In this document: positions 1 to 12,999 of the stretch, piece by piece
How positions within the stretch are numbered: position 1 is the stretch's first letter
Layout: every line of letters starts with the position of its first letter
Assembly (NCBI GenBank): GCA_024291935.2
Contig: CM044311.1
Span: 22,653,001 to 22,717,000 of the forward strand
Length of the DNA stretch: 64,000 bases
DNA from: Okapia johnstoni
Lineage: Eukaryota; Chordata; Mammalia; Artiodactyla; Giraffidae
Reading direction: 5' to 3'
Notes under the pieces: generated by a model
What the model saw: only the letters and a program-made list of their open reading frames with translations
Databases searched by the model: none
What the model was told of the DNA's origin: nothing
Made by a program: the position numbers and the translations under genes

Positions 1-269
1 ACGTCTGGTTTCAGGTGTTACTGGACACCTAATATGGAGTTAAGTGTCGTTGCTTGCAGCAGAGTTCCCTATTCAGGGTCAGCTGGTTCCAGTTGAGCAA
101 GAAAATTATTAATTCATGTCACTGAGTTTTGGAGTGTTTACTATGTATACGTACTGTGACATTAGCTGATGATGTATCTAACCTCATGGCTTTATTTTTT
201 TTCTCCTGAGCCATTTTCATTGATTCTTGTATATTTTGCTACTTTGTTTTATCATTGGTTTTCATTGCT

Positions 270-395
270 CGAATGGAAGGTCCATACAGTCTACTGTATT
301 TTTGTTTATTACAATTCTACATTATCAACACCTGTAAAAGTGCTTGGTGTGTAGTACATGCCTGATAAATATTATTGAATAAAAGAATGTAATTA
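270..395 (+). repeat. L2-like LINE 3' end remnant
   Basis: The stretch ends in a pattern typical of L2 3' termini: aaaagtgcttggtgtgtag, then catgcctgataaatattattgaataaa. It is old and diverged. Bases 1-269 show nothing I recognise. Confidence 0.45.
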
Positions 396-421
396 AAATG
401 TGAACCTTAGTATGCTTAAAC

Positions 422-626
422 TCAGTGGCTCAGTGGTAAAGAACCCACCTGATTAGGCAGGAGACCTGGGTTCAATCCTTAGGTTGGGAAGATACCCTGG
501 AGGAAGGAAATGGCAATCCACTCCAATATTCTTCCCTGGGAAATCCCAGGGACAGATGAGCCTGGCCAGCTACTGTCCATTGGGTCTCAAAAGGGCAGAC
601 ATGCTCAGCAACTAAACAACAACAAT
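422..626 (+). repeat. Bov-tA SINE
   Basis: A tRNA-derived head (ggctcagtggtaaagaac, then gacctgggttcaatcc with the B-box) is followed by the BovB-derived body (ggcaatccactccaatattc, gagcctggccagctac). The end near gctcagcaactaaac is the usual 3' end. The copy is moderately diverged. Confidence 0.9.
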
Positions 627-1135
627 GCTTAAATTCACAAAATAATAAATTTAGAGCCAATTCTTCCTCTTTACACACCAAAACACTGAAGCTTTGGTAA
701 TTTAAATCACTTGACCAATGTCCTAGGATTAGACCCAGTAGATCCATTAAAATCTAAGAATAGCTCATATTACTATGACTTTAAATATTATCTTAGCAAA
801 GTTCAATATATTAAAAAGAAAAAATGCTATCAAGTTTACACCATCACATACTGCAAGCTGGCTTAATATCAACCATACTTGGACAGTATTAAAACAAAAG
901 CTTGTCCTTGCCTTTGCTCCACTGAAATTCAATCCCAAAATTCAGATTTATGGCTTTAAGGCCACAGAATTCTGGCTGATTAGATTCAAATTGTTGGACT
1001 GGTCTTTTTCAAGAATTAGGTACCTTAACTTTTGATGGTCATGCTATTATAGACTAAGGTATCAGATAATAAATCCAAGAAGACAAACCTACTAGCACCA
1101 CATCCTAAGAAGGAGGAGAGGGAGGGGGAGCACTG

Positions 1136-1487
1136 CTATGGACTGAAAGTCAGTGTTCCCATAAAAGTCACGTGTTCAATGCGAAGGGATTAGGAGGTGT
1201 GGCTTTGGAGAGGTGATTAGGAATAGATGAGGCCATAAGGTGGGGCCCCTATCTGTGCCCCAAGGAGTTAGGAGAGAGCTTTTTCCTCTGATTCTACTCC
1301 CCATGATAGGAGGATAGAACCAGAAGACAGTGGTCTGTAATTGGAGAAGGTCCTCACCAGAACCCAACCATGCTGGCTCCCTGATCTCGGATTTCCAGTC
1401 TCCAAAACTGTGAGAAACTGATTTCTGTTTTTCATAAGTCACCTAGTCTATGGCACTTTATTACAGCAGCTCAAACAGACTAAGACA
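1136..1487 (+). repeat. MaLR-like LTR remnant
   Basis: Wording typical of mammalian ERVL-MaLR-type LTRs is visible: gattaggaggtgtggctttg, then gaggtgattaggaatagatg, ccctgatctcggatttccag, ctccaaaactgtgagaaac, and a terminal cagactaagaca. No internal retroviral sequence accompanies it. The exact family was not assigned. Confidence 0.55.
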
Positions 1488-1685
1488 GGCTGTAAGCAGT
1501 TTACCACAAGGTCTTGGCATATTTTTCAGGATCTTCAAGATGACAAAACTCAGTGATACCAGTAAAGGATTGGAAAGATGTTATCTTAATGTGCAGCCTG
1601 GTCCTATAAAGTTCTATCTGTGATGCGGTTTTCTCTGTGAAATGCAGAAAGTTCATTCTTACAAATGAATTTTGTGTCTCCTCCA

Positions 1686-2013
1686 AATTGACATGTTGAT
1701 CCCTAATCCTCCATGTGATAGTTCTTAGAGGTGGGGTCTTTGCAAGTAATTAATTTTAAATGAAGTCATAAGAGTAGAACCCCTATCATGGGATTAATGC
1801 CCTTAAAGAAAGATGAAGAGAGAGGAGGTATCTTTTTTTTCTATATGAAGGAAAGGCCATGTGATGATATACCTGCAAAAGAGTGCTCACCAGGAACTTG
1901 ACCATTATGGCATCCTGATATTGGCTTTCCAGCCTCCAGATAATGAGAAATAAAAGGTTCTGTTAAAGCCACCCAGCCTAAGATATTTCATTATAGCTGC
2001 ACAAGCTAGGACA
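1686..2013 (+). repeat. Second MaLR-like LTR remnant
   Basis: It is related to the element at 1136-1487 and in the same orientation, for example ttagaggtggggtctttgca, ggctttccagcctccagata, atgagaaataaaaggttctg and aagctaggaca. It is strongly diverged, non-coding, and lies 200 bases after the first. Confidence 0.5.
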
Positions 2014-3706
2014 TTCACTGTACCAGTGAGAACTGGGATCACTGAGACAAGGTCTTCATTCCAGAGGAACGGCAGAAAACTGTGGTGAATTGAAGGTAGT
2101 TTGATATTTCTGGGCCATTAAGTTAAGTAGGTGCCAAGAGGTAGTGATAAATCCAGTAGTTCACAAAAATGATTATTTCATTTGTTTGTTTGATATTTGC
2201 TCATATCTAAAATGTATCTTTTCAAGGGTTAAATATTTCCTAAAATTCCTTAACTTTTCATCATCATAATCTCTAAAGTACATTTTCACAAGATTTAATC
2301 TGCATCAATTGTATCTGTCAGAAATAGACACAAATGTGATAAAACTAGAGTAATTTATAGTATTTGTACACAGGAAGAATGCTAGATATTTCAAGTTTTC
2401 ACAGAGGGTCCACGTAAAGTCTGGGTTAAAAAATACAGATGAGCAGTAAAATGATTTTTTCACCTTTTTTCTCTTATGTTCTTATCTTCTGGCTGTAGAC
2501 ATAAACTTTATATTTCTTTCAGATGTTGTCACTGAAATTATCATGTTGGGTATAAAATTTAAGTAGTTGCTGGCATTAGAACAAAATTACTTCTATAAGT
2601 GAGCCAGCTTCTTTAAAGTTTGAACAATTTAAATGTATTATGGTGAGTGCATAGGGTAGGTTCATAAGACAAGATTTTAATCACAGATATAAAATGCTTG
2701 TCTGCTATAAACAAGGAGCTTTCCTAATTTATATTTGCTTATTGATATACTATTTTTAAATGTTAAAATCATGGTCACACCTTACCCACCTTATCCAGTA
2801 CATGTAGCAGAGAATGCTACCAGAATTAGTTATTTTGGGTGACTGCAATTCTTGGGGGAAATAATTGAGTGATACAATAAATGGAATATGTATGGAAGTA
2901 ACATGAGTCTGTATTAAAAGATTAATTAATCTCTCTATATCCTTAAGAGTTTTCTGATATAGCTAACTCCTTTTATACAGGAGAAAATGCATTTAAATAT
3001 TGCTATTATCTCTAACAAGAAACAAAAGCAGGTGCAGAGAGCTCAATGAGAAAAAAATGCAAATGAAAAATTCAATATTTCTTAACAGGCATTGTTACCA
3101 TGTAATTGTTAAATTAAATTTGTCACACAAAATAATTAAATCTAATTAATAGATAATAAGTAATGAGTACCTAGTCACAAAACGTAATGATACCCTAATT
3201 GTAATCAAACATGCTATGTAATCGGTGCTTATTGTGTTCAACTACATATCACACGCCTGTTATCTCCTGTGTTTTATGAATTGGAACTCTAGTTCAAATC
3301 CTGCTTCTTAGAAATGGTAATGCCTTTGGAATATTGAAAATGAACTGGCAGGATGCCAAGGAGTCTGCTTAAACTGAAATACAAAAGAGGTTTTGAGCAA
3401 CAACAACAAAAAATGATGTAATCTAAACACCTTCTAAGTTTAGTATTACTGTAATAAATGTGGTTGATATCAAATTATAAATGGCTCAATTCTTTCCACT
3501 CATTCTTACAATTTAGTTTCTTTAATCACATAGTAAAGACTATTTTGGTGAAATGTTTGTGACAATGTATAATTTCTTTGTAATGTTTATAATTTTATAC
3601 TGTTTTGAATCAAAGATGGAGAATGAAAATATTCTTATCATTTTTAACATGTAAATATTTATTCACACGAATAACTTCTGGTGGCATTACATTCAATTGA
3701 ATCATA
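2014..3706. other. Intron without recognised features
   Basis: AT-rich intronic DNA. I see no exon-like frame with splice sites and no repeat that I can name. Confidence 0.5.
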
Positions 3707-4403
3707 TTAAAGAGCTTCTTGATGAGGGTGAAAAAAAACTAAGATCATGGCATCCTGTCTCATCACTTCATAACAAATAGAAGGGGAAAAGGTGGAAGCA
3801 GTGACAGATTTTATTTTTGGGGGCTTCAAGATCACTGCAGATAGTGATTACACCCATGAAATTAAAAGACACTTGCTATTTGGAAGGAAAGCTATGACAA
3901 ACATAGACAGAATTTTGGAAAGCAGAGACATCACTTTGCCGACAAAGGTCTGTCTAGTCAAAGCTATGGCTTTTCCAGTAGTCATGGATGGATGTGAGTG
4001 TTGAACCATAAAGAAGACTGAGCGCTGAAGAATTCATGCTTTTGAACTGTGCTGTTCGAGAAGACTCAAGAGTTCCTCAGACAGCAAGGAGATCAAATCA
4101 GTCAACTCTAAAGGAAATCAACCCTGAATATTCATTGGAAAGACTCATGCTGAAGTTGAAACTTCAATTATTTGGCCACCTGATCCAAAGAGTCAACTCA
4201 CTGGAAAAGACCCTGACACTGGGAAAGATGGAAGGAAAAAGGAGAAGGGGGTCGCAGAGAATGAAATGATTAGATAACATCACCAACCCAATCGACATGA
4301 AATTGAACAAACTTCAGAAAGTAGTGGAGGACACAGGAGCCTGGTGTGCTGAAGTCCTTGGGGTCACAAAGAGTCGGACATAACTTGGCAACTGAACCAC
4401 AAC
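3707..4403 (+). mobile_element. BovB (RTE) LINE, 5'-truncated 3' fragment
   Basis: The fragment covers the C-terminal end of the BovB polyprotein and its 3' end. It starts at agagcttcttgatgagggtg, skips some consensus bases, and continues through a frame reading GFKITADSDYTHEIKRHLL and KVCLVKAMAFPVV. It ends at gagtcggacataacttggca. A stop (tga) replaces tryptophan after GCEC, and a second stop precedes the next frame, so it is dead. The orientation is antisense to NCAM2. Confidence 0.9.
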
Positions 4404-4546
4404 ATAGATGAATGACAATTTAATGGCATTTACTATGTTCCTACTACATGGAAAAAATATGAATTTTAGCAAGTAATGACATTAAGATGAATAATTATTT
4501 TATTTTCTATCTAAGTATAAATTTATATTTTACTAGAATATGTGTG

Positions 4547-4771
4547 TTTGCTAAGTTGCTTCAGTCGTGTCCGACTCTTTGAGATCCTATGGAGCCTGTG
4601 AGGCTCCTCTGTCTGTGGGATTCTCCAGGCAAGAATACTGGAGTGGGTTGCCATGCTCTCCTCCAGGGGATCTTCCCAACCCAGGGATTGAACTTGCATC
4701 ACTTCTGCATATCATTCAGTCTCCTGAAGTGGCAGGCGGGTTCTTACAACTAGTGCCACCTGGAAAGCCCC
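4547..4771 (-). repeat. Bov-tA / BOV-A2 SINE
   Basis: The antisense SINE reads gcttcagtcgtgtccgactc, caagaatactggagtgggtt, and a final gccacctggaaagccc. It carries a small insertion in the tRNA part near 4700. Confidence 0.9.
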
Positions 4772-5370
4772 TACTAGAATATAACTAACCATAAATAAAT
4801 TTTCACCATAATATTCATCCATTTAAAAAATTTTTTCAGAATTCAGATTTAATAAATTATACTAAGTACCCCGAAGGTAATAATCTCATATGCCTACCAC
4901 AGAGTAGATGTTGGGCTCATATATGGGCACATTTATCTCTTGCTATGAACCTAAAATTCATTCTTAAACATATCATAAAATTTCAAAAGTGAGCTGGACT
5001 TTTAACATTGTGGAATTAGTAAGTAAATTTGATTGCAAAAATTAGAACATTTTGTGTAAAGCATACAAAGAAATACTATAAGAATCTGGTTTAATCAAAG
5101 AGGATTCTATACTTCCAGAGATTTTCGACCCATGTGTAATAGAAATATAGAAGAGACTCATCATGGGAAGAAAATAAGAGGCCATGGCTTAGGTATAGGA
5201 TGTGTATGTTAAATCCACAAGCAAAAGACCTCTCATGTAAAGACTGAGAAAAAGGAAATATGTCAACAGAATGCATGACTCAAGTTTGATAGTGTGTTTA
5301 TTAAACTTAAATATAAATATTTTCATTTGCTTTACATGAAATTCAGCCTTAATTAGAAGAATTATTCCCT
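4772..5370. other. Intron without recognised features
   Basis: AT-rich intronic sequence between two SINEs. No gene or named repeat was recognised. Confidence 0.5.
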
Positions 5371-5535
5371 TACCAGGCTCCTCTGTCCATGGAATTTCCC
5401 AGGCAAGAATACTGGAGTGGGTTGCCATATCCTTCTCCAGGTGATCTTCCTGACCCAGGGATAGAACCCAAGTCTCTTTTGTCTCCTGCATTGGAAGGTG
5501 GGTTCTTTACCACTAGCACCACCTGGGAAGCCCTT
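5371..5535 (-). repeat. Bov-tA SINE, truncated
   Basis: The part from ccaggctcctctgtccatgg to ccacctgggaagccc is present. The end that would carry the tcgtgtccgactc part is missing. Confidence 0.88.
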
Positions 5536-5605
5536 GTAGGTAAAAGATACCATTAAAAATCTGAATATCTAACTCTAAACCTCAAGCTAAAGCCATTTAT
5601 TTATT

Positions 5606-5697
5606 TAAGACAGAGTGCGGAGCTTACTGAATCTCAGTTCCCTGACCAGGTATTGACCCACGGCCATGGTGCTCCAAATCACTAGACCCCATCTCAC
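5606..5697 (-). repeat. CHR-like tRNA SINE remnant
   Basis: Antisense wording of the cetartiodactyl CHR-type SINE is visible: gaatctcagttccctgacca followed by gtattgacccacggccatgg and aaatcactagacccc. It is old and partial. Confidence 0.5.
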
Positions 5698-5916
5698 AAT
5701 TAAAAATTTGAAAAAATTCACATACCTAGAACTTACTATACCTTTCAAGTAGATTTTGTATGAGTATAGATAAAAAGGTCAAATTAAATAAAATTGACTA
5801 TGTAGAAGATTGATACACTGAATGAGAAAAAAGAACTTAACTTCTTCTTAGGCCTTTGCAATTGATCACTATTTCAAACAGGGTAATGGTTTATTTAAAG
5901 CTCTCTGTGTGTGTGT

Positions 5917-6113
5917 GCGTGAGTTCTTCAGTCATGTTCCACTCTGCGACCCCATGGACTGTAGCCCTGCCAGGCTCCTCTTTCCATGGAATTCTTTCTC
6001 CAGGCAAGAATACTGGAGTGGGTTGTCATTCTCTTCTGCAGGGGATCTTCCCAACCCAGGGATCAAACCCAGGTCTCCCACATTGCAGGCGGATTCTTTA
6101 GCAGCTAAGCCAA
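5917..6113 (-). repeat. Bov-tA SINE with short TG run at its edge
   Basis: The antisense SINE runs from gagttcttcagtcatgttcc to the tRNA head near ttctttagcagctaagcc. A short (tg)n tract (5905-5916) abuts its left end. Confidence 0.88.
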
Positions 6114-6347
6114 TATGATTATAAAAAGTAAAAGTAAAATTTGAAAAAAAAATGACTGGAGGAAATAAATTAAAAATTGCTGGCTGAGCATGCCAATGAT
6201 AGCCCAACTCCCCTACTGGTGATAATTAAAAAGACTGGAAATAGCACAAATCAAACAAAACAATAACAACAGTACTACCCTAAGGCTTCTGTAGAGGGAG
6301 CAAAACAAAACTGGGGTTGTGGAGAGGAAGGAAAACTCATTTCCTTG

Positions 6348-6372
6348 TTTTTTTTTTTTTTTTTTTTTTTTT
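6348..6372 (+). repeat. Poly-T run
   Basis: About 25 consecutive T. Read on the minus strand it is a poly-A tract, possibly the tail of a lost retroelement or a slippage-prone tract inside the old LINE. Confidence 0.9.
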
Positions 6373-6419
6373 CTCAGCCTCATTGCTATGTCTAGCGGGA
6401 AGGTGCTAGATAAAGAGTT

Positions 6420-7800
6420 TCAAAGTGATTCTGGACATAAGACACATCCAGAAATATAGAGGTACTCTGAAAAGAAGCCAATACAGGTTGAATAGTGTGG
6501 GGATTATCCCAGACAAGAGTCAGAGAAAGAGATGCCGTAATTCTGGGTATAAAACCACAGAATACTCAGCCTAACCTCTGAGCTCTACATACTTAGAACA
6601 GATACAAAATGCATAGCAAAGATGTTAAGAAATCAACTGAGATTTGAATAACTGATTACAGGAGACAACACAGAACTCAGGGATGATTATCTACTTAAAA
6701 TACTTTTTTCCAGATGGTTGTTGAGACCCAGAGTCTGCACAGGATAATATTTATAGTATCCATGACACAATGCCATATTTCTCAGCAGAGAAACAAAAAA
6801 TACAAAACAGAAAAAAAAAATAGAAATTTAGAGCTAAAAATATTAATATCTTAAATAAAACAAAAACTTCACTGAATGGACTCAGTAGCAGTAAGGAGAT
6901 TATCAACAGAGAATCAGTTAACTTTAAAAGCAAACAACAGATATTGTCTAATCTAAAGAATAGCAAAACATAAGATTCATAACACTGAACAATGTCTCAG
7001 AGATTTTTGAGTCAAAGAGTCTATATGCTTGTAGTTAAAAGTCCTGGAGATAAGAAAGAGATTAGAACAGAATAAATATTTATAGATTAAAAACTGTCAA
7101 ATATATTGACAAATATAAATTTACAGATTCAAGAAATTCAGTATACCCCAAACAGGATAAACCCAAAGAAAACCACACCTAGACATATCCTAGTCAAAAT
7201 TACAAGCAAAAGATGAAGAAAATAAACTGAAATCAGCTTTAGAAAAATGACACAGGGCATACAAGGGATAAATAAATCAAACTGCCATGGATTTATCATC
7301 AGAATCCAAGGAGGCTAGAAGACCGAGGAACCACATCTTTAAAGAAATGACAACCCTGAACTACTTCCAAGGGAAAAAAATCATCAGGAACGATAGAGAG
7401 GGAGAACATTTTCAGATGAAAATAAGAATAATAAAAAATAATAGATGATATCCCCAACAGTCATGCTTTACAATAATGGGAAAAAAATATCCTTAGACTA
7501 GAGGACAATAATATTATAGGAAAATCTAGATCTGTAAGGATAGAGGAAGACAAAAAAGAAATTATAAAAACATGAGTAAACAATATTTTTCCCTTTCAAG
7601 TTCCTTAATATATCTATAATTCATTAAAACAAAACATCATAATTTCTGGTGAGAGTCTATATTAAAATGAATATGGATGTAATGTATATGACATTAAAAA
7701 AAATTTTTAAAAGATCAGTGTGGAGTACTTGTAAAGGAATCTGTATTGTTGCAAAGCCTTTACATTTAATATAAAGTGTCAGATTATTAACTCTGAGAGA
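6420..7800 (+). mobile_element. Ancient LINE-1, 5' UTR / ORF1 region
   Basis: The stretch resembles the L1 5' region and the end of ORF1, for example accacacctagacatatcct, gtcaaaattacaagcaaaag, atccaaggaggctagaagac and gagaacattttcagatgaaa. It has many indels and no coding capacity. It continues at 8346 after an LTR insertion. Confidence 0.65.
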
Positions 7801-7919
7801 GCCTGAATGGCTATTTGTACATCAGACAGAACATATCTAGTCAGGGATTAGTTGAGAAAATGAATCATTCATGAGGAAGACATACATTAGAGAGAGAAAA
7901 ATGATCCATCAAAGATAAG

Positions 7920-8345
7920 CACATCCCGAACCTTTAAGCACATTAATTCACATGGGCCAAGGAACTTTGCAGCTGTGACTAAATTAAGGATGTTGGGTTG
8001 AGAAGATTATCCTGGATTATCCACTGTGGGTCCAGTGAAATGGCAGGCAAGTCAAAGAGAGGAAATGAGAGGAAGGAAGCAGAATCAAAGTCATGTGATG
8101 TGTGTGGGACTCATTCCACCATTACTGGCTTTGAAGATGGAAGGAGACTGCAAGTTAAGATGAGTGGGTATATTCTAGAAACTGTAGAGCCTCCACAAAG
8201 AAACGCAACCCTACAAACATTTGATTTTATCCCAGTAAGAATCATTTCTGACCTCTGATATCAAGAGTATAAAATAATATATGGTATTGTTTACAGCAAG
8301 TAAATTCATGTTCACTGGTTATATCAACAACAGGACACTAAGAGA
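7920..8345 (+). repeat. MLT1-like LTR
   Basis: Diagnostic wording includes ggaactttgcagctgtgact, agattatcctggattatcc, ctggctttgaagatggaagg, gagcctccacaaagaaacgc, ttgattttatcccagtaaga and caacaggacactaagaga. This is a solo, non-coding LTR sitting inside the old LINE-1. A short frame over it is not a gene. Confidence 0.75.
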
Positions 8346-8995
8346 AGATACAGACTATAAATGTATATTGTGTCACTGAGCTTCAAAATACACAAAATGC
8401 AAAAATAAACAATTAGAGAGAGAAAAAAGTTCACAACTATGGTAGAGGATTTTAACAACCATCACTCTAATAGAACAAAACAAATTTGGTGAATACATAG
8501 AAGATTTAAAGAACATATACGTGTTTCAAGTACATATTATGTATTCACTAGACAGATCATATGCTGGGGCATTAAATAAACCTCAATTAATATAACAATT
8601 ATCAAAACTATATAGAGAATGTTTTTTGAAGCAAACTGAATTAAATTAGAAATTAGTAACAGTAAAATATCTGGGAAATGCTAAATATCTGAAGGCTAAA
8701 CATATCCTCACAAATAATATTGACCAATGATGAAATAATCTACAAAAATATAAATTATTTTCAACTGAAAGCCAAGAGAAACACAATAAATCACTATTTG
8801 TGGGATGCAGTTAAAGTACTGCTTAGAGAACAATTCCAGAAAAAGCTGAATAAACCACTATGTAAGCTTTTAAAAGCAAAGGAGGACTGTACCTGTGATC
8901 AAAAACAACTTGAATTTGGTTCACAATCAGTCCTTGTAAAACAGAGCATTCTAAATACTGTATTTTAAATATTATACAATAATTTATGAGGATGT
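8346..8995 (+). mobile_element. Ancient LINE-1, ORF2 endonuclease-end region
   Basis: This continues the interrupted LINE-1. gtagaggattttaacaacca corresponds to the ORF2 endonuclease region, and gtgggatgcagttaaagtac to the segment following it. It is riddled with stops. Confidence 0.65.
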
Positions 8996-9411
8996 GAAAT
9001 AATTCAACAAAACTTGAATGAGAAATGAAATTCTCACTACATGCATGAAACACAGGACCAATAATGTTAGGAATAAACAGATAAAAATCTAATGAGATGT
9101 TGATCAATTACTGATAACTAATATAGTTCCATTTACATTGTGATTTAGGCTATACTTTCCATTAAAAAGTCACAATTTTTAGGGTAAGCAGTATCAAGAC
9201 TATTAAATACAGTCAAATCTATATTGTGAAATCTCCCATAACCTCCACTAGATGTCTCTAATAACGGACTTTGGCTACATTCCTTCTAATGTTATGCATC
9301 AAATACTGCAACATGAACTACATCTGTGTTTTGATTTTCCTACAAAATTTCATGTTTTTCAAAGAAGAAAAAAGTTGTCTTAATACACAACTGAAAATGA
9401 AAATAACTTAC

Positions 9412-9562
9412 ATTCAATATCAAGGTACATGCTCTTTTGGTGCCCTCCAATTCTACTTGCAGCTTCACAGTCGTATCTCCCTGAATCTGACAAGTCCACG
9501 TCTTTAATGTGCAGTGATGAACTTCCATGCTGCCCTTTGACTTCGATACGTCCGTCTGGGCT
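9412..9562 (-). CDS. NCAM2: NCAM2 coding exon, second half of Ig domain 4
   Basis: This 151 nt exon begins in phase 0 after aatcaatgtaaacag. It encodes [32 protein letters not shown] and [18 protein letters not shown]. It ends with a lone T, the first base of a codon expected to be tyrosine, at GAAT|gtaagtt. The D-S-G-R-Y-D-C F-strand motif is intact and its cysteine pairs with that in TLIC of the upstream exon. The polypyrimidine tract is short (tccttttccccc) and sits 15-25 bases before the AG. The exon is separated from its partner half-domain by 26.6 kb. The frame was set by the family sequence; a longer minus-strand open frame over this region is an overlapping wrong frame. Confidence 0.94.
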
Positions 9563-10671
9563 CTGTTTACATTGATTCGGGGGAAAAGGAAGATTTCATG
9601 CTTATTTTGTGTAAAATGATGGTGAAACATATTGCACTTATCATTGACATAACAGTTGAAAATAAACTCTTAACTGTACTCAGTTTATTTCAAAAAAGCA
9701 CTGTTTCCATATTTATACTTTACTGGTTTTAGCTTATCCATTTCAGGTGCCCACTTGCTTACAGGGACACTGATGTGCACGTAATAAAAACATGTTTTAT
9801 CCACCTTTTTTTATCTAGCATGCTCTTTGCTTTTTAGACTTTCACTTGCTTTTTATAAAGCTAGTATGTTCTTCTAGGGAGTTTCCAGGTGGCACAAGGA
9901 TTTTGTTGTTGGCTTTCTGTTGTGTTCTTTGCAAACAGCCAAATGACAACAATGCATATTTAATTCTGGCTACAGCTTACCAGCAAAAATACCTCTGCCG
10001 CACTTTAGTTTCTTACTTCACCACATAAGGAGAATGTACCAAGATGTATGACAATTAAAGAATTTAAAAGGAATTTATAGTTTTCATTTTTGAATTAATG
10101 TAGCAGTATTGGCTTATAAGCATAACTGGTACCATATGCATCACAGATACACTATTAAAAGCACCGTATTCTTAGGAAGTCATTGGAAACAATATGGAAA
10201 TGATTACTCACATATTCCAAAAATATGACTCAAGTCAAGGAATTACTTATAATCCTATAGTCTATAGACTGTATTTCAAATAAGAATTATTGTGTGCAAC
10301 ATAATTAGCATACCCAGAATTGTTTTCTTAAATCATGTAAATACCTTAACAGCACGTATATTAAAACAGAGGTAGTTTATTCATTCAATTTTACTTTGTA
10401 CTATCAAGATACACAGTGGACTTTTAACACTTCATAACTCATTGAAGACATCTGCTCTACCATTATCAAATTGATTCTTTTTAATATTTAAGGTTTTAGT
10501 GTTCAATAGAATATTGTCTGTCATTCATTTAATTGAAATATGTATGTTATTATACATGGTATAATGGTTATATAATTTTATATATGACAGATTCGAATAA
10601 ATTTCAATACATGTGTGTACTTTGTATTATTAAAATGATGTTTAACCATTTTTCTTTGTTAATATCAAAAG

Positions 10672-10784
10672 ACTATGCTTTTGCATGGCTTGTGGGATCT
10701 TATTTCCTCCACTGGGGATCAAACCCAGAGCCATAGAAGTGAAAGCCTGCTTCTTAATCACTGGATCACCAGGGAAGTCCCTCA
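10672..10784 (-). repeat. CHR-like tRNA SINE remnant
   Basis: Antisense pattern: catggcttgtgggatcttat, tggggatcaaacccagagcc, and terminal ggatcaccagggaagtccc. Confidence 0.6.
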
Positions 10785-11280
10785 CTGGACTATCTTAAAG
10801 GCCTTTTCAAACATGTTGATTGGGGCACAATATGGTTACTTTTTTTGTTTTTTAATTCTATACATGAATGCAATCACTAAATAATCCCATTAATTACTGA
10901 TAATTTATTATTTGAGTAATGGTCTTCAAAAATAAAGAAATAAGCAAAAGCATATTAGGGATGTATTATGCAACTTAGACCAAAATTTCTTAGTCAAAAA
11001 CATGTTCCCCATCTTCCAAGTACTGCTAAAGAAATATAGTAAGGTGAAGTTTTCAATCTGAAGGGCATTCTATTCTGCCAATTTTTAAGATGTTCAGCTG
11101 CTAAACCCATTTACTTAATTGAAAGAAAACAAAATGCAAGTATTCACTGAAGTTAAAAATCAGAATGAATGAATAACTGGCCAAAGTAAAACGGCCAATT
11201 GTTATACAAGGTAAATGACTGCTGTTTCATAACTAAAAAAAATATCCTTTGGCCTTTATTGCACCTCTATTCATTGTTAA

Positions 11281-11475
11281 TTCCCTGCTAGCTCATTTGG
11301 TAAAGTATGTCTGAAGTGCAGGAGACTTACATTCAATCCCTAGGTTGGGAAGATCCCCTGGAGAAGGGCATGGCAACCCATTCCAGTTTTCTTGCCTGGA
11401 GAATCCCCACGGACAGAAGAGCCTGGCGGCCTACAGTCCATGGGGTCACACAAGTCGGACACGGCCACCACCACC
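11281..11475 (+). repeat. Bov-tA SINE
   Basis: It runs from ttccctgctagctcatttgg through the B-box region (acattcaatccctaggttgg) and the body ccattccagttttcttgcct, to gtcacacaagtcggacacgg. The usual tail is replaced by a short (cca)n. Confidence 0.9.
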
Positions 11476-12999
11476 ATTTATTGCTAAATCTTATTGAACT
11501 TGCCTTCCTTTCTTCTGTTTTGACTTCCAGGACACCCACATGATCCTGATTTTTATCCCAGTTTTAGTTGCTGCCTGCTTTGTTTTGGTTTTTATTACTC
11601 AAACCAGCATGTGTAGATGAATGTATCACACCCACCCAGCATCACCTGCCCTCTCCCAGGTATCTTTCTTTCTGTGAATGATATTAATACTAATATTTCC
11701 CATGCCCCATGCTATACCATGTTCTCCCTCTTGGATCAGTTGCTGAACCTTTATTCATCTATTTATATTCTAAATAATGATACATTTCAGTGTATCATCT
11801 TGCTTGACATTACTTTTCCAATTTTCAGGAACTGTGTTCCCCTAGACATATCTGCTTTCTCCCTCTCCGTTCAGAGATTCAGTTGTGCTGCTGAGTTGGA
11901 AGGATATTGACAGGAGTCTCTCGATTTCAGAGAAAAACAATCACCCTCAGGAAGAATGTGACCAAAAAAGCCTCCCTGACTCTGCAAAATTCTACAACAT
12001 TATGTTATTTCCTATGTTTCTTTTAGCAAAAAAATCATTCCAGCTGCAGAAATTATTTCTTGTGAAACTAAGAATAAGGCATTTTTAAAAAAGCAAACTT
12101 TCATTTCTTGTAACTACTTTATGATGGTTTTACCACCAGTAATTTTCTATAATTACACATAACATTATATTGCCTCTGCCAACTCCTTAGCCTGATGTTG
12201 ATGGACTTCCATATGGCATTATCTTTCTGTTTAAGGACACCTTACAATTTGGGTATCAGTAATCTGGGTTCCAATTAATTTGAATTACTTGTACTGCAAT
12301 GAATATCCTGTGCTGTCTTTCTCTAAGTAGCTTTCGCATATCTGTCTCTAATCTTCCCCTCTTTATCTCTTTCATATTTATATGGCAGAATTCTACCATC
12401 ATTCTTTCCATGTCTTAACCAAATATCAATTTATATTCATAATCTCTCATTGACTACTCTGTGTGTGTGTGTGTAATATTCTTTGAAATCAATGCATTTC
12501 TTGGGACATATTGCTTTTTCTGGTTTTATCTGAAACTTTGGATTTTATCCTGCAGGTTGATATTATAGTTGGACAAATGCAAGACATTTTAATGACACTT
12601 CATATGAAAGTCACCTGGACTAGCATCTAGGACAGAATCCATACATTTTATGTTTTTTATAAGGCAAATTAACTCATAGTGAAATATACATACAATTGTA
12701 TAAAGGAAATGTAATTCTTCAGCTATTCTTTACTATGGATAAAAGACATTGTACTTAATACATTTATTAGAATGTAGATAAAATACATTATTAATAATGT
12801 AAAACATCCTTCTTTCATTAGGGAATATATTGTCCTTCTATATATTAAAAAGTAAATTTACCCACGTTAAAAATAAACAAGTCCTTTGGTTATCACCTGT
12901 TATAAGTGATATAGCTTTGACTTGTGGATAAATATTCATGTAAGTTAGCATACTATTAATATTAGTAAAAATGGTAGTATTTAAAATACTAAGGTAGCC

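Noticed and set aside
422..626. tRNA gene, from A-box and B-box like sequence in this and other SINEs
   Set aside because: The tRNA-like head belongs to Bov-tA SINEs. No cloverleaf with a proper acceptor stem was found anywhere in the window.
7998..8258. 86-codon frame
   Set aside because: It lies in an MLT1-like LTR with its typical wording, so it is non-coding.
1..9411. Search for the Ig5 exon of NCAM2
   Set aside because: No minus-strand segment with the expected Ig motifs and splice sites was seen, so the exon is taken to lie outside the window.
9340..9630. 96-codon minus-strand frame across the Ig4 exon
   Set aside because: It is a different frame from the NCAM2 exon, whose own frame has the Ig motifs and splice sites.
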